From contig JAAYTY010000044.1 of the NCBI GenBank assembly GCA_012523605.1, positions 1-51,415 on the forward strand: a DNA stretch of 51,415 nt, read 5' to 3'. The stretch is from Candidatus Fermentibacterota bacterium. Lineage in GTDB: Bacteria > Fermentibacterota > Fermentibacteria > Fermentibacterales > Fermentibacteraceae. Position numbers and translations under genes: made by a program. This document shows, piece after piece, positions 32,665 to 41,273 of the stretch. The notes under the pieces were generated by a model, which was given only the letters and a program-made list of their open reading frames with translations, was not told the DNA's origin and did no database searches. The stretch's first letter is position 1. Every line of letters begins with the position of its first letter.

Positions 32665-33727
32665 CTCTCAGGGCCTCCTCGACCATGGAGAAAGACCGGG
32701 CCTGGCCGAACTCCGACAGGCATCTCTCGAGCGCGCCGCGGGCCAGGCGCGCGCGGAGCTCGTCATCCAGCATAGCGGTCACCGCTCCGGCCAGCGCCGC
32801 AGGATCGCCCGGGGGGACCACTATCCCGCTCTCCATGTGCCTGTTCACCCATGGAACGCCGGTCGCCAGGGAGGTGCTGATGACCGGAGTGCCGCAGGCC
32901 ATGGCCTCCAGCTGGACCATCCCGTATGCCTCGGACCGGGCCGTGGAGGGCAGGATGAAGGCTCTTGCGCCTCTGTAGAGGCTCCTAAGCCGCTCGTCGT
33001 CCACCTCTCCCGCAAGCTCCACATCGAGCCGACCGGCTGCGATCCTCTTCCTTACCGCTCCTTCCAGAGGGCCCCCGCCGACCATCACCAGCCTCTGTCC
33101 CCCCAGAAGAGACCAGGCTTCGAGAAGAACCGGTATCCCCTTGTAGGATCTGAATCTGCCTACGAAGAGGAAATAGTCGCCAGGCTCCCCCCCGCCGGGA
33201 GTGAAGAAGCCGGTATCCACTCCCGGCGGAACCACTCTGACATTGCCGAGACCGCGCAGGAACGGAGAGGACTCTACATAGGGGGGCGAGGTGGCCAGCA
33301 CCGAAGACGCCTTTCCCAGGAACTCCCTGATGAACGGCCCGAGGAACGGAACCAGCGCGGCCTGTCTCACGATGTCGCTGTGATACGTGACGACATGGGG
33401 CACTGTCCGCCTGCCGAAGTACCACGAAAGGGTCGCGGCCGGCAGAGGGTGGTGGAAGTGCGTCACATCCTGCCCTGCTCCTGAGATGGCCCTGCCCAGC
33501 CCAGGGCAGACGGGATTCGAGAGTATCCTGCAGAGGCAGGGGGCTTCGGTGACCGTCATGCCTTCTACGGTCGTTGTGCGGGCCGAGAACCCGGGGGACC
33601 GCGAAGCGGTGAGCACCGAGACCCGATGGCCCCGGGAGGTCAGGAACAGCCCGAGATCGTGGATGTAGCGCTCTATCCCCCCCCTCACGGGGGGCCAGAC
33701 ATCCTTGTAGACCTCGAGGACCTTCAT
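32648..33727 (-). CDS. Glycosyltransferase family 4
   Basis: 359 aa GT-B enzyme. The N-terminal glycine loop PPVRGGIERYIHDL at 12-25 binds the nucleotide sugar, and the C-terminal domain shows YFLFVGRFRSYKGI and the E-x7-E type motif in RSEAYGMVQLEAMACGTPVI. Donor and acceptor are unknown. It overlaps the next GT4 gene by four bases and lies behind a sugar nucleotidyltransferase, so it probably acts in the same glycan pathway. Confidence 0.9.
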   Translation of the reverse strand: MKVLEVYKDVWPPVRGGIERYIHDLGLFLTSRGHRVSVLTASRSPGFSARTTTVEGMTVTEAPCLCRILSNPVCPGLGRAISGAGQDVTHFHHPLPAATLSWYFGRRTVPHVVTYHSDIVRQAALVPFLGPFIREFLGKASSVLATSPPYVESSPFLRGLGNVRVVPPGVDTGFFTPGGGEPGDYFLFVGRFRSYKGIPVLLEAWSLLGGQRLVMVGGGPLEGAVRKRIAAGRLDVELAGEVDDERLRSLYRGARAFILPSTARSEAYGMVQLEAMACGTPVISTSLATGVPWVNRHMESGIVVPPGDPAALAGAVTAMLDDELRARLARGALERCLSEFGQARSFSMVEEALRDAAGV

Positions 33728-34794
33728 GCCTCTCCCCCGTGGAGACAGCTCCTGTATGCGTCGAGCGTCTCCCGGGCCATTCTCTCCGGGCTGAAACCCG
33801 CCGCGAAGGAGATCAGGCCGTCCCTGTCCGGCTCACTGTCCAGCGCGGACAGGACGGCGGCGGCTATCGAACCGCTGTCCGGCCCGCACGAGGCCGCCGC
33901 TACGCCTCCGTACACCTCCTTCAGGCTCTCCGCAGGGCCTATCACGAAAGGAACTCCGACGGACGCCGCCTCGAGCGGAGGAAGGCCGAAGCCTTCATAG
34001 AGCGAGGGATAGACCAGCAGGCGCGCCCCGGCATAAGCGGCTTCGAGAGATTCCCGGTCGAGGTGTCCTGTCCATCTGCAGCCAGGCGTCTTGTGAAGCC
34101 TCTCGAGAAGGGCTGCATCCCCCCAGCCCCAGCGGCCCGCCACGACGAGCTCCAGGCCGGGGCGCGCCGCCCGGATGGCCGGCATGGCCTCCAGCAGTGC
34201 GAGGATGTTCTTCCTCGGCTCGATGGTCCCGACGAAGAGGAGATAATCTCCCGAGACCCCCTCCACCCCCGGCTCTCTGGCGGCTCCTGAAGGCCGTCCG
34301 GCGCAGAGATAGACGGTGCGCACCCTCTCGATGCCCAGCCGTTTCCGCAGTTCGGAGGCTGTGAAGACGCTGTCCGCGAGGACGAGGGACGCGTTTCTTG
34401 CGACGCGGGGGAAGGCCATCCTGTACCAGGCCGCTCTCACCGCGGGAAACCATCCGGGGTTCGCCGCGAAGGCGAGGTCGTGAACCGTGACCACGGTGGC
34501 GGCTCCTCCGGGCGCCCGGCCCGAGAAGGCCGGGAAGTGAACCAGGCGGATGCCGGCCGTGCGGATAGCGGCCGGAATGGAGAGATGCTCGGCAAAAACC
34601 TTCGCGAAGACCCCCGGGGGGCGTGACCGAAGGGCTTCGCCGGGGCTCATCAGCCCTTCCGGCATGGCCACGGAGACCGACGGATCGCCGAGGATGTCGA
34701 ATCCCTCGAGGAGTCTCCGCAGATAAACACCCGTGCCACCGGGATTCCCCAGGGAAGCCCCATAGACCGCGAATTCCGGTGCTCGCTCATGCAT
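33724..34794 (-). CDS. Glycosyltransferase family 4
   Basis: 356 aa. The N-terminal loop NPGGTGVYLRRLLEG, TVVTVHDLAFAANPGWF, and the C-terminal YLLFVGTIEPRKNIL and SLYEGFGLPPLEAASVGVPFV are typical of mannosyltransferase-like GT4 enzymes. The pair EGFGLPPLE carries the catalytic acids. It overlaps both the nucleotidyltransferase gene (8 bases) and the following GT4 gene (4 bases), suggesting assembly of a short glycan by coupled enzymes. Confidence 0.9.
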   Translation of the reverse strand: MHERAPEFAVYGASLGNPGGTGVYLRRLLEGFDILGDPSVSVAMPEGLMSPGEALRSRPPGVFAKVFAEHLSIPAAIRTAGIRLVHFPAFSGRAPGGAATVVTVHDLAFAANPGWFPAVRAAWYRMAFPRVARNASLVLADSVFTASELRKRLGIERVRTVYLCAGRPSGAAREPGVEGVSGDYLLFVGTIEPRKNILALLEAMPAIRAARPGLELVVAGRWGWGDAALLERLHKTPGCRWTGHLDRESLEAAYAGARLLVYPSLYEGFGLPPLEAASVGVPFVIGPAESLKEVYGGVAAASCGPDSGSIAAAVLSALDSEPDRDGLISFAAGFSPERMARETLDAYRSCLHGGEA

Positions 34795-35713
34795 GGAGCC
34801 TGATGCCCCCCGGCGCGACGATCGCCCTCCGGATGTCTTCCTCCTCGATGACCGCTCCGTCGCAAGCGATCATGTCGCTCAGCCGCGACCGGACTATCCG
34901 GCAATCCCTGCCTATCGACGCGTGAGGACCCAGCCTGGAGTCGGCTATCACGGCGCCGTCCCCGGTGAAGACAGGGGGGGTCCAGCCTGGGTTTCCCATG
35001 GAGCCGCCCCTCTCGGAGTCGAGCAGGACCCTGTTCGCCTCCAGAACGGAAGCGGCGGTGCCGCAGTCGAACCAGCGCCCGATCCTCGGCAGTTCGAACT
35101 TCTCGCCCGCCTCGATCATGCGCTGTATGGCGTCGGTGAGCTGGAACTCGCCCCTGGTGCGTCGTCCGGAAGAGACGAGCCTCTCCAGGGCTTCGGAGAG
35201 ACCGTCGCCCGACCTGAATCGGTACGCCCCGCAGATCGCGAGGTCACCGACGCGTTCCTCCGGTTTCTCCACGACCGACACGGCGAAGCCGTCGCGCTCG
35301 GTCACGATGCCGTACCTCGAGGGCTCGCACACCCTGGCCACTCCGATCGAGCTGCCCGCCGACAGGGCGACATCCTCCAGGCCGCTGTCGAAGATAGTGT
35401 CCCCGAGAACGACCATGACCGGCTCCGACGACATCAGCGGGGCGGCGCGAAGGACGGCCGACCCCAGCCCGTCGGCGGTCTCCTGCCTCACGGTCGAGCA
35501 GGGCACCGGGCAGCTCCTGTCCGCCCAGTCCTCCAGGAGCTCCGAGAGGTGGCCGACAACCAGACAGATCCTGTCCACTCCCGCGGCCGCCAGGCGCGCG
35601 GCAGTGCGCTCTATGACGGGCACCCCGGCGACGGGGACGAGCGGCTTGGGGATCGCGCAGGTCAGAGGTCTGAGCCTCTCTCCGAGACCCGCGGCCGGGA
35701 TGACCGCGAGCAT
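34787..35713 (-). CDS. Sugar-phosphate nucleotidyltransferase (RmlA/GlmU-N/GalU-like)
   Basis: 308 aa. The N-terminal AAGLGERLRPLTCAIPKPL is the nucleotide-binding GxGxRLxPLT signature, VLGDTIF holds the metal-binding Asp, and VVEKPEER is a typical substrate motif. The last 50 residues carry short hexapeptide-like repeats (VIADSRLGPHASIGRDCRIV), as in mannose-1- or glucose-1-phosphate enzymes. It would make the NDP-sugar used by the next two glycosyltransferases. Which sugar and nucleotide cannot be said. The ATG overlaps the ptsI stop by one base. Confidence 0.88.
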   Translation of the reverse strand: MLAVIPAAGLGERLRPLTCAIPKPLVPVAGVPVIERTAARLAAAGVDRICLVVGHLSELLEDWADRSCPVPCSTVRQETADGLGSAVLRAAPLMSSEPVMVVLGDTIFDSGLEDVALSAGSSIGVARVCEPSRYGIVTERDGFAVSVVEKPEERVGDLAICGAYRFRSGDGLSEALERLVSSGRRTRGEFQLTDAIQRMIEAGEKFELPRIGRWFDCGTAASVLEANRVLLDSERGGSMGNPGWTPPVFTGDGAVIADSRLGPHASIGRDCRIVRSRLSDMIACDGAVIEEEDIRRAIVAPGGIRLHA

Positions 35714-37476
35714 CAGGCCTCCGGATCCGGCCCGCCGTCGAGCAGGATTTCCGGGAAGCGGTCGGCTATGAAGGCCCTCACAGCCTGCCTCACGTGCAGC
35801 CCGGAAGGCATCTCCAGCGCGGCCCGCGCGAGCTTTCTGACGGAATCCGACTCCAGGACGCTGACGAGCTTCTTGATGTCGGGGATGAGCGAGATGGAGA
35901 CGCTCAGCTCGTCAACTCCGAGGCCGACGAGGAGGGGGACGGAAAGCGGCTCAGCCGCCATCTGGCCGCAGACGCCTACCCACTTGCCGGCATCGTGGCA
36001 GCACTTCACCACGTGGTCAATCTGCCTGAGAACGGCGGGATGGTTGGCGTCGAACAATTTCGCCACGAACGGGCTGCCTCTGTCGACCGCCAGAGTGTAC
36101 TGCGTCAGGTCGTTCGTGCCGAGGGAGACGAAATCCACATGGGGCAGGAAGAGATCTATCCCTATGGTCGCGGCAGGCGTCTCCACCATGATTCCGACGG
36201 GTATCCCGGGATCGTAGGGTATCCCGAGAGAGTCGAGTTCGGCGGCTATCTCGGCCATCATCTCCCTCGTCTTCAACACCTGGGAGACCTCGGTCACGAG
36301 AGGTATCAGGAGGCGGGCCCGGCCTTCGACCGACGCCCTCATGATCGCACGGAGCTGTTTCCTGTAGATCCAGGGCCTGTCCAGGCAGACCCGGATCGCC
36401 CTGTAGCCCAGGAAGGGGTTTCTTTCGTGGAACTCGTCGCCCGACAGGAGCTTGTCTCCCCCGATATCCAGCGTCCGGATGATGACCGTGTCGGGGTTGA
36501 TCACTCTGAGGGCGTGAGCGTACTCCCTGTAATCGGTCTCCTCGTCGTCGTCACCGGGAGAGATCAGCCTCAGGAACTCGGTCCGGAAGAGACCGATTCC
36601 CCTGCCGCCGTAGCGCCTCACCTGGTCGGCCTCCTGTGAGAACTCGATGTTCGCGGCCAGCCCGATCTCCAGTCCGTCAGCCGTCCTGGCGGGCTCCGAT
36701 GCGTTGAGCGCTATCGACGCCTGGATCTCCTCGTACTTCTTCCTGAGCTTCGTGTAGTAGAAGATCTGGTCGGCGTCGGGATCGACTATCACTCTTCCGT
36801 GGATGCCGTCCACTATCACGGTCTGTCGCGGCCTGACGGATTCCGCGGCTGTCTTCAGCGCCACTACGGCTGGGATCCCGAGGCTCCTCGCCAGAATCGC
36901 GGTGTGCGAGGTGCTGCCTCCCTCGTCGGTCGCGAAACCGAGGACCTGCTCCCTTCTCAGACCTGCGGTGACGGATGGGTCGAGGTCGCGGGCGACCAGC
37001 ACGACGGGCGATTCGAGTCTGGCCAGCGCTTCGCGCTCGGTTCCGAGGAGCTTGTTGATCAGACGCCTTCCGACATCCCTGATGTCGGCGCTTCTCTCCC
37101 TCGCGTAGGGATCCTTCATCCGGCCGAACCGTTCGATGACCTCGTAGATAACCCGGCTCACAGCGTATTCGGCGCCCTCGAGATCGCTCTCGATCCTCCT
37201 CCTCACGTCGTTCTTCATGGTCGGATCGTCCACAAGGAGGATGTGCGCGTCGATGAGCTGGCGGCCCTCCATCAGATCTTCCATGCCGGAGGCCAGCGCC
37301 AGCAGTTCGCTTCTGGTCTGTTCGACTGCCCTGTCGAACCGTTCGAGCTCCCGCCCGGCCTCTTCCGGTCCGGCGAGAACGCGGCGGCTCACGAGCAGTT
37401 CTTCCACGTCGAGCAGGAAGGCCGGGCCGATCGCGATGCCCGGCGAGGCCGGAGTGCCGTCGAACTGGAGGCCCAT
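35713..37476 (-). CDS. ptsI: PTS enzyme I (phosphoenolpyruvate-protein phosphotransferase)
   Basis: 587 aa. It moves phosphate from phosphoenolpyruvate to HPr. The active-site His191 is in GGSTSHTAIL, GIGLFRTEFL and VSLGTNDLTQY build the PEP site, and Cys-containing KWVGVCGQMA near the end matches enzyme I. Full length is present. No enzyme II gene is in the window, so its HPr probably serves regulation or an unlinked permease. Start ATG with GAGAGG upstream; three bases after the ptsH stop. Confidence 0.95.
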   Translation of the reverse strand: MGLQFDGTPASPGIAIGPAFLLDVEELLVSRRVLAGPEEAGRELERFDRAVEQTRSELLALASGMEDLMEGRQLIDAHILLVDDPTMKNDVRRRIESDLEGAEYAVSRVIYEVIERFGRMKDPYARERSADIRDVGRRLINKLLGTEREALARLESPVVLVARDLDPSVTAGLRREQVLGFATDEGGSTSHTAILARSLGIPAVVALKTAAESVRPRQTVIVDGIHGRVIVDPDADQIFYYTKLRKKYEEIQASIALNASEPARTADGLEIGLAANIEFSQEADQVRRYGGRGIGLFRTEFLRLISPGDDDEETDYREYAHALRVINPDTVIIRTLDIGGDKLLSGDEFHERNPFLGYRAIRVCLDRPWIYRKQLRAIMRASVEGRARLLIPLVTEVSQVLKTREMMAEIAAELDSLGIPYDPGIPVGIMVETPAATIGIDLFLPHVDFVSLGTNDLTQYTLAVDRGSPFVAKLFDANHPAVLRQIDHVVKCCHDAGKWVGVCGQMAAEPLSVPLLVGLGVDELSVSISLIPDIKKLVSVLESDSVRKLARAALEMPSGLHVRQAVRAFIADRFPEILLDGGPDPEA

Positions 37477-37479
37477 GGA

Positions 37480-37746
37480 TCAGTCCTCTCCGAAGCCGGA
37501 GGCGATCAGCTCGCAGAGGGCTTCGACAGCCTTTTCTTCGTCGGGGCCGCAGGCGGTCACCGCCAGCTCGGTCCCCTGGCCTGCGGCGAGGGTCATCACC
37601 CCCATGATGCTCTTGCCGTTGATCTCTTCGGACCCGGCCGCGATGGTTATCTCGCTTCGGAAGGAGGATGCCTTCTTGACGATGAGCGCCGCCGGCCTGG
37701 CGTGTATGCCGAGCCGGTTCGGAACGATCACCGTCCTTCTGGTCAC
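37480..37746 (-). CDS. ptsH: Phosphocarrier protein HPr
   Basis: 88 aa. The active His15 lies in GIHARPAAL and the regulatory Ser46 in NGKSIMGVM, both at their textbook positions when counted from the GTG start at 37746. Ser46 is the target of HprK, whose gene is next to it. The start overlaps the hprK stop as GTGA. Having HPr, HprK and enzyme I together suggests a regulatory phosphorelay that senses glycolytic state. Confidence 0.95.
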   Translation of the reverse strand: MTRRTVIVPNRLGIHARPAALIVKKASSFRSEITIAAGSEEINGKSIMGVMTLAAGQGTELAVTACGPDEEKAVEALCELIASGFGED

Positions 37747-38711
37747 GATTCTTCCCCCCGCCCGGTCTCCCGCGGACCTCCGCCTGCCTCGGATGCCGCC
37801 TGCATGCGTTCGATCAGCTTCTGCTCGAGAGCCGCCGGAACGTCCACGCCTCTGGTGTTCAGCAGGTGGTTCATAGCGGCCACTTCCAGAAGAAGAGCCA
37901 GGTTCCTGCCGGGCAGCACGGGGAGGGTCACCTGGGGGATCCTTATGCCGAGGTAGGTTGTGGTGGCCTTTTCCAGCCCGGTTCTGTCGAAATCGGGCTT
38001 CTGCGTCCAGTCGACGAGCCGGACCTCGATGTCGACCTGCTGGCGGTCCTTGACCGCCCGGATTCCGAACAGCGCCGCCACGTCCACCATTCCGAGGCCG
38101 CGGATCTCCATGTGATAGCCCATCAGGGCGTCGCCGGTGCCCAGCAGGACCTCCCCGGTCCGCCTGATTCTCACCATGTCGTCGGCCACGAGCCGGTGTC
38201 CCCGCTCGACCAGACCCAGCACCGCCTCGCTCTTTCCTATCGCGCTTCTGCCCGTCACCAGGAGACCGACGCCGAACACGTCCACCAATGTGCCGTGCAC
38301 GGACTTCCTGGGCGCGAACACCTCGGCGAGATAGCCTGTCAGGTCGTGGATCAGCGGAGTGGTGTCCCTCGGTGAGCGGAAGACAGCGCAGTCGGACTTC
38401 CACGCCGCCGCGCAGAGCTCCGCGGGCGGCTCGTAGCCCTTGGTCACGATACAGCAGTAGACAGGGAACTGGAAGATGTTGGCAATGGCGGCTTCACGCG
38501 CCGACGGTTTAAGATAGGACAGATAGGTGATCTCGGTCTCGCCGAAGATCTGTATCCTGTCGTGAAGAAACCTGTGTGTGAAGCCTGTCAGGGCGAGGCC
38601 GGGACGGCTGATGTCGGGGCTGGAGACCAGCCTTCCGAACCCCTCCTCGCCGCATGCCGGCGCAAGCATCAGCCTCTGCCCCATTATCTCGGCGAGCTTG
38701 CGGACCGTCAT
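37743..38711 (-). CDS. hprK: HPr kinase/phosphorylase
   Basis: 322 aa from the ATG at 38711. It phosphorylates and dephosphorylates HPr Ser46. Walker A GRSAIGKS is at 154-161, His139 in VHG is the likely catalytic base, and the C-terminal signature MEIRGLGMVDVAALFGIRAVK, shortened here to IRGLGMVDVAALFG, is full. An upstream in-frame TTG at 38741 would add ten residues and has only TAGG as a ribosome site; GGGGAG lies directly before the ATG. MTVRKLAEIM looks like a normal HprK start, so the ATG is preferred. Confidence 0.94.
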   Translation of the reverse strand: MTVRKLAEIMGQRLMLAPACGEEGFGRLVSSPDISRPGLALTGFTHRFLHDRIQIFGETEITYLSYLKPSAREAAIANIFQFPVYCCIVTKGYEPPAELCAAAWKSDCAVFRSPRDTTPLIHDLTGYLAEVFAPRKSVHGTLVDVFGVGLLVTGRSAIGKSEAVLGLVERGHRLVADDMVRIRRTGEVLLGTGDALMGYHMEIRGLGMVDVAALFGIRAVKDRQQVDIEVRLVDWTQKPDFDRTGLEKATTTYLGIRIPQVTLPVLPGRNLALLLEVAAMNHLLNTRGVDVPAALEQKLIERMQAASEAGGGPRETGRGEES

Positions 38712-38748
38712 CTCCCCGGGTTCGGGGAACTTGTCCCTCAAGACCGGC

Positions 38749-39309
38749 CTACCGTTTCCTGCGAGTCAGCTCGACCACCTGGCTCGAGCCGTCCTTCGAC
38801 CTGTACACCGCACTGACCCTGCCCGTCTCGGTGTTCATGAAGGGCATGCACTCGTCGCTGGACATCTCGTACTCCGTCACGGCCTCTTCGGTCGTGAGCC
38901 TCGGGAGGGACCTGTCGTCGGGGATCAGAACCGGGCCTTCGAGGCCGGACGGCTCCGCGGGATCCCAGACGGCCATGCCGGGGCCGGAGGAGACCGAGGA
39001 CTGCTCCTGCTGGCCGCGGTGCGGATGCCCGTGAGCCCGGTCCTTGAACCTCCTGAGCTGCCTCTCGAGATTCGAGACCGTCTCGTCGAATGCGGCATAC
39101 ATGTCATGCGACTGCGCCCTTGCGTCCAGCTTGATCCTGTCGCCCCTGAGCTGTACGTGCGCGTGGTTCACGCCGGAAGTGAACTCGAGGATCACATGGA
39201 CATCGTCTATCCCGTCGTAGAATCGCTCCAGCACTTCCAGCTTCTGTGTGACGTGGGACTTCATCTCCTCGGAGAGGTCGAAATGCCTACCGCTCAGCTC
39301 GATGTTCAT
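38749..39309 (-). CDS. hpf: Ribosome hibernation promoting factor, long form
   Basis: 186 aa. Residues 1-95 form the S30AE/RaiA domain (MNIELSGRHFDLSEEMKSHV), which binds the 30S decoding centre; residues about 135-186 are the C-terminal dimerisation domain (TTEEAV..GRVSAVYRSKDG) that joins ribosomes into 100S pairs. The linker is rich in Gln, Ser and Pro. The start has a perfect AAAAGGAGGT six bases upstream. It is the first gene of the long minus-strand run, so its promoter also serves hprK and the PTS genes. Confidence 0.95.
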   Translation of the reverse strand: MNIELSGRHFDLSEEMKSHVTQKLEVLERFYDGIDDVHVILEFTSGVNHAHVQLRGDRIKLDARAQSHDMYAAFDETVSNLERQLRRFKDRAHGHPHRGQQEQSSVSSGPGMAVWDPAEPSGLEGPVLIPDDRSLPRLTTEEAVTEYEMSSDECMPFMNTETGRVSAVYRSKDGSSQVVELTRRKR

Positions 39310-39370
39310 GCAGACCTCCTTTTGCCGGGAGCCGGACCCTCGAAACGCCACCGGGAGCGTATCACACAAA

Positions 39371-39402
39371 GCGCTGCCCCGGCATTGAAGCAGCGGCAGC
39401 GC
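39371..39402 (-). repeat. Inverted repeat in the hpf leader
   Basis: GCGCTGCC (39402-39395) and GGCAGCGC (39378-39371) can form an 8-bp perfect stem with a 16-base loop in the about 120-base hpf leader. No run of T follows, so it is not a plain terminator. It could be a protein or ribosome-binding structure, or stabilise the mRNA. Confidence 0.5.
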
Positions 39403-39435
39403 AAGAAGACGTCACCGTTCGCTCTCATCGGGGCG

Positions 39436-39464
39436 ATCATATCCGAGCCCCCGATCTTGGTCAA
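39436..39464 (-). promoter_or_regulatory. Sigma-70-type promoter of hpf-hprK-ptsHI
   Basis: Minus strand: TTGACC (39464-39459), 17-base spacer, TATGAT (39441-39436). Close to consensus. Start of transcription near 39429 leaves a leader of about 120 bases before hpf. It faces away from the gatE promoter, with about 24 bases between the two -35 boxes. Confidence 0.75.
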
Positions 39465-39488
39465 CAAGGCCGCCGCAGACTCGTCTCG

Positions 39489-39516
39489 TTGACTGGAATG
39501 GCCCGGCTTGTATGTT
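39489..39516 (+). promoter_or_regulatory. Sigma-70-type promoter of gatE
   Basis: TTGACT at 39489-39494, 16-base spacer, TATGTT at 39511-39516. Transcription would begin near 39523, leaving a leader of about 32 bases that contains the ribosome site at 39541-39548. The open frame begins at this same place, so any start within it (such as the ATG at 39498) is promoter sequence. Confidence 0.65.
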
Positions 39517-39554
39517 CGGGCGTCGAGTCCCCGAGCTTCCGGAAGGAGAACTTT

Positions 39555-41270
39555 TTGCAGCACGCCCCCGGCGATTACGGCGAGCTTCGCGAGCTCGGCT
39601 TCCGTTGCGGCCTGGAAACCCACCAGCAGCTCGCGACGCCCAGGAAGCTGTTCTGCAGATGCCCTGCGCGCATCAGGAACGATCCGCCGGACTCCGAGCT
39701 CCTCCGTCACATGCGGCCGACGCTGAGCGAGTTCGGCGAGTACGACGGAACCGCCCTCATGGAGTTCAAGACCCGGAAGCAGGTCCACTACCTGCTCTAC
39801 AACGACAGCGTCTGTACCTACGAGATGGACGACACCCCCCCCTTCAAGGCCGACCCCGAGGCGGTGGAGACAGCCATCGCCATCGCGATGATGTTCAACA
39901 TGTCACTGGTGGACGAGATTCACATCACGCGGAAGCAGTATCTCGACGGCAGCATACCGACCGGCTTCCAACGCACCGCCATCATCGGCGTGAACGGGAG
40001 CATACCCTTCCTCGGCAGGACTCTCGACTTCTTCCAGTTGAGCCTGGAGGAGGACGCCTGCAGGGAGGTGGACGACGAAGGCCACCACATCTGGTTCAGG
40101 ACCGACAGGCTTTCGATCCCTCTTGTGGAATCGGTCACGGCGCCGGTGCTCTTCACGCCGGCGGAGGCTGCGGCCGGTGCCCGCGCCGTGGCCGAGGTGA
40201 TGCGGTCCACGCGCAGGATAAGAAGGGGCATCGGATCCGTCCGCCAGGATGTGAACGTATCCATCAGGGGCGGGACGAGGATCGAGATCAAGGGCGTTCC
40301 CCGCATAGGCCTCATCGAGGACCTATGCAGGACGGAAGGCTATCGCCAGAAGGCCCTGCTCGATCTCAGGAGCGCCCTGGCCTCCTCGGGGCTCGATCCG
40401 GACTCCTTCGGGGCTGTTCCTCTGGAGCTTCGGGAGGATCAGGCTCGCAGGTGCGCCGAACCATGGGGCGGGCCGCGCGACGAGGAGATCGTCGCGGTCC
40501 AGATCCTCCCGGGGTTCCGGAAATACCTTGGCTGGCCCACACAGCCCGACAGGACCTTTCTCGACGAGATCGAAGGCCGCGTGCGGGTCATCGCCTGCCT
40601 CGTCCACAAACCCACTGTTCTGGAGGCTCCGGAATGGCTCCGCTCCGAGCTCGGCATCCCCGGATCGGATGCGGCGCTCGTCTTCTCGGCGGTCCCCGAG
40701 GACTCGGCTACGGCATCCCAGGAGATCGTCGCCAGGGTGAGGGAGGCCTTCATCGGAGTTCCTTCCGAGACCAGACAGGCCCAGCCCGGCGGCAGGACCA
40801 CCTTCGAGAGGATACTGCCCGGTCCCGACAGGATGTATCCGGACACGGACCTCCCACCGGAGGCCGTCGATGCCGCTCTGGTAGACAGGATCAGAGCCTC
40901 CCTGCCACCCAGGCCCTGGGAGAGGCGTGAAGCCTATGCCGCCCTCGGGGTGCCGGAGGAACTCGTCACCAGGCTGATCAACTGGGATTCCGCCGACCTC
41001 TTCGACAGGGTACGCCCTTCCGTGTCCTATTCCGCGGCCAGCCTTGCCTGGCTTCTCACCGACAGGGCGAGAGGATCGAGGAGGGCGGGACGCGACTGGC
41101 GAACCCTCGGAGAGGCATCTATGGCGGCCATCCTCGCCGAGTGCAGCTCGAGGGGGCTGACGGTCAGGGGAGCAGCCAGGGTTCTCGATGCCATGTCCGG
41201 TCCGGGGGGAGCGGACCTGGACGAGGCCGTGGCCGCGGCGGGCGCCCCGGCCCGCGTTTCGGAACGCTGA
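39555..41270 (+). CDS. gatE: Archaeal-type Glu-tRNA(Gln) amidotransferase subunit E
   Basis: 571 aa. GatE phosphorylates and amidates Glu on tRNA-Gln using ammonia from GatD. The GatB/E cradle starts GFRCGLETHQQLATPRKLFC, and DGSIPTGFQRTAIIG, GSVRQDVNVSI and EIKGVP are GatE hallmarks. A GAD insertion of about 90 residues lies between RVRVIACLVHKP and the PETR/LPGPDRMYPDTDLPP end; GatB lacks it, which rules out a plain GatB. The C-terminal helical/YqeY-like tRNA-binding tail is present. The start is TTG at 39555: GGAAGGAG lies six bases upstream and the promoter ends before it. The gene stands alone; GatD is not in the window, and GatDE is described as archaeal. Confidence 0.9.
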   Translation: MQHAPGDYGELRELGFRCGLETHQQLATPRKLFCRCPARIRNDPPDSELLRHMRPTLSEFGEYDGTALMEFKTRKQVHYLLYNDSVCTYEMDDTPPFKADPEAVETAIAIAMMFNMSLVDEIHITRKQYLDGSIPTGFQRTAIIGVNGSIPFLGRTLDFFQLSLEEDACREVDDEGHHIWFRTDRLSIPLVESVTAPVLFTPAEAAAGARAVAEVMRSTRRIRRGIGSVRQDVNVSIRGGTRIEIKGVPRIGLIEDLCRTEGYRQKALLDLRSALASSGLDPDSFGAVPLELREDQARRCAEPWGGPRDEEIVAVQILPGFRKYLGWPTQPDRTFLDEIEGRVRVIACLVHKPTVLEAPEWLRSELGIPGSDAALVFSAVPEDSATASQEIVARVREAFIGVPSETRQAQPGGRTTFERILPGPDRMYPDTDLPPEAVDAALVDRIRASLPPRPWERREAYAALGVPEELVTRLINWDSADLFDRVRPSVSYSAASLAWLLTDRARGSRRAGRDWRTLGEASMAAILAECSSRGLTVRGAARVLDAMSGPGGADLDEAVAAAGAPARVSER

Positions 41271-41273
41271 ATC

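Noticed and set aside
38712..38741. TTG start of hprK at 38741
   Set aside because: Only a weak ribosome site, and MTVRKLAEIM matches the normal HprK N-terminus. Not fully excluded.
39489..39554. gatE start at the beginning of its open frame or at ATG 39498
   Set aside because: This stretch holds the -35 and -10 boxes; TTG 39555 has a Shine-Dalgarno site six bases upstream and fits the GatE N-terminus.
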